Shown here in pieces: positions 63,967 through 64,000 of a stretch of 64,000 nucleotides of DNA (the first letter of the stretch is position 1; each line of letters starts with the position of its first letter). The DNA comes from Enchytraeus crypticus (lineage: Eukaryota > Annelida > Clitellata > Enchytraeida > Enchytraeidae), in assembly GCA_905160935.1 (NCBI GenBank), contig CAJHZI010000769.1, positions 612,001 to 676,000 on the forward strand, read 5' to 3'. The notes beneath the pieces were generated by a model. That model worked only from the letters and a program-made list of their open reading frames with translations. It did not search any database and was not told the origin of the DNA. The position numbers and the translations under genes were made by a program.

Positions 63967-64000
63967 TGGCTGGAGTCAGTGGCGATGTCGGTAATATATC
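63967..64000 (+). mobile_element. family B SINE, copy 19 (cut by window end)
   Basis: GGCTGGAGTCAGTGGCGATG, TCGGTAATAT; start of the family B head. Confidence 0.7.

Overview
This is a 64 kb piece of an AT-rich, intron-rich animal nuclear genome. Long introns, GT-AG splice sites, C2/MUN-domain coding exons, LINEs, tRNA- and 5S-derived SINEs, a Ty3/gypsy LTR element and huge simple repeats all point to a metazoan. The SINEs carry a 'GTCGTAGAAGGCGACTAAA' type module that I recall from molluscan SINEs, so a lophotrochozoan is my best guess (low confidence).

Layout. 1-375: array of 16-18 bp palindromes, cut by the left edge. 741-1643 (-): intronless 300-aa Lys/Asn/Glu-rich ORF of unknown function followed by an A-rich tail. 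4656-21131 (-): four-exon gene, assembled here from splice phases, for a roughly 403-aa protein with two membrane spans and a long Pro/Gln-rich tail. Its 13 kb first intron holds an 11.65 kb Ty3/gypsy chromodomain element (8456-20108) that landed inside a 5S-derived SINE. 21.1-27.8 kb: intergenic, with repeats, a LINE reverse-transcriptase fragment and a 33-bp minisatellite. 27789-63370 (-): at least 25 phase-compatible exons of a BAIAP3 (Munc13-like) orthologue running from the first C2 domain through the MUN region to the second C2 domain and stop codon; its 5' exons lie beyond the right edge.

Repeats fill most introns. I name the families A (tRNA-like SINE, 'GGGTTCGAATCCC' box), B (tRNA-like SINE, 'GGTTCAAATCC' box), C (AGTGCTACAGTCATCAATGA element), D (about 290 bp core-SINE ending in (GAT)n), E and F (LINE 3' tails ending in (TTGA)n and (TTA)n), G (third tRNA-like SINE), H (5S-rRNA-derived SINE), I (core element) and J (LINE 3' end). 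B, G, E and F share a 3' module GAGGAAAC-T/G-GACGTTAA; I and J share a different one.

The most unusual observations: the intron between two C2A exons of BAIAP3 (57606-59857) in which both the 5' splice site (14 tandem copies) and the 3' splice site (about eight copies) have been amplified; family C sequence abutting three separate 3' splice sites; and shared LINE/SINE tail modules. Exon boundaries were read by eye from reading frame, GT/AG and phase and have not been tested against transcripts.
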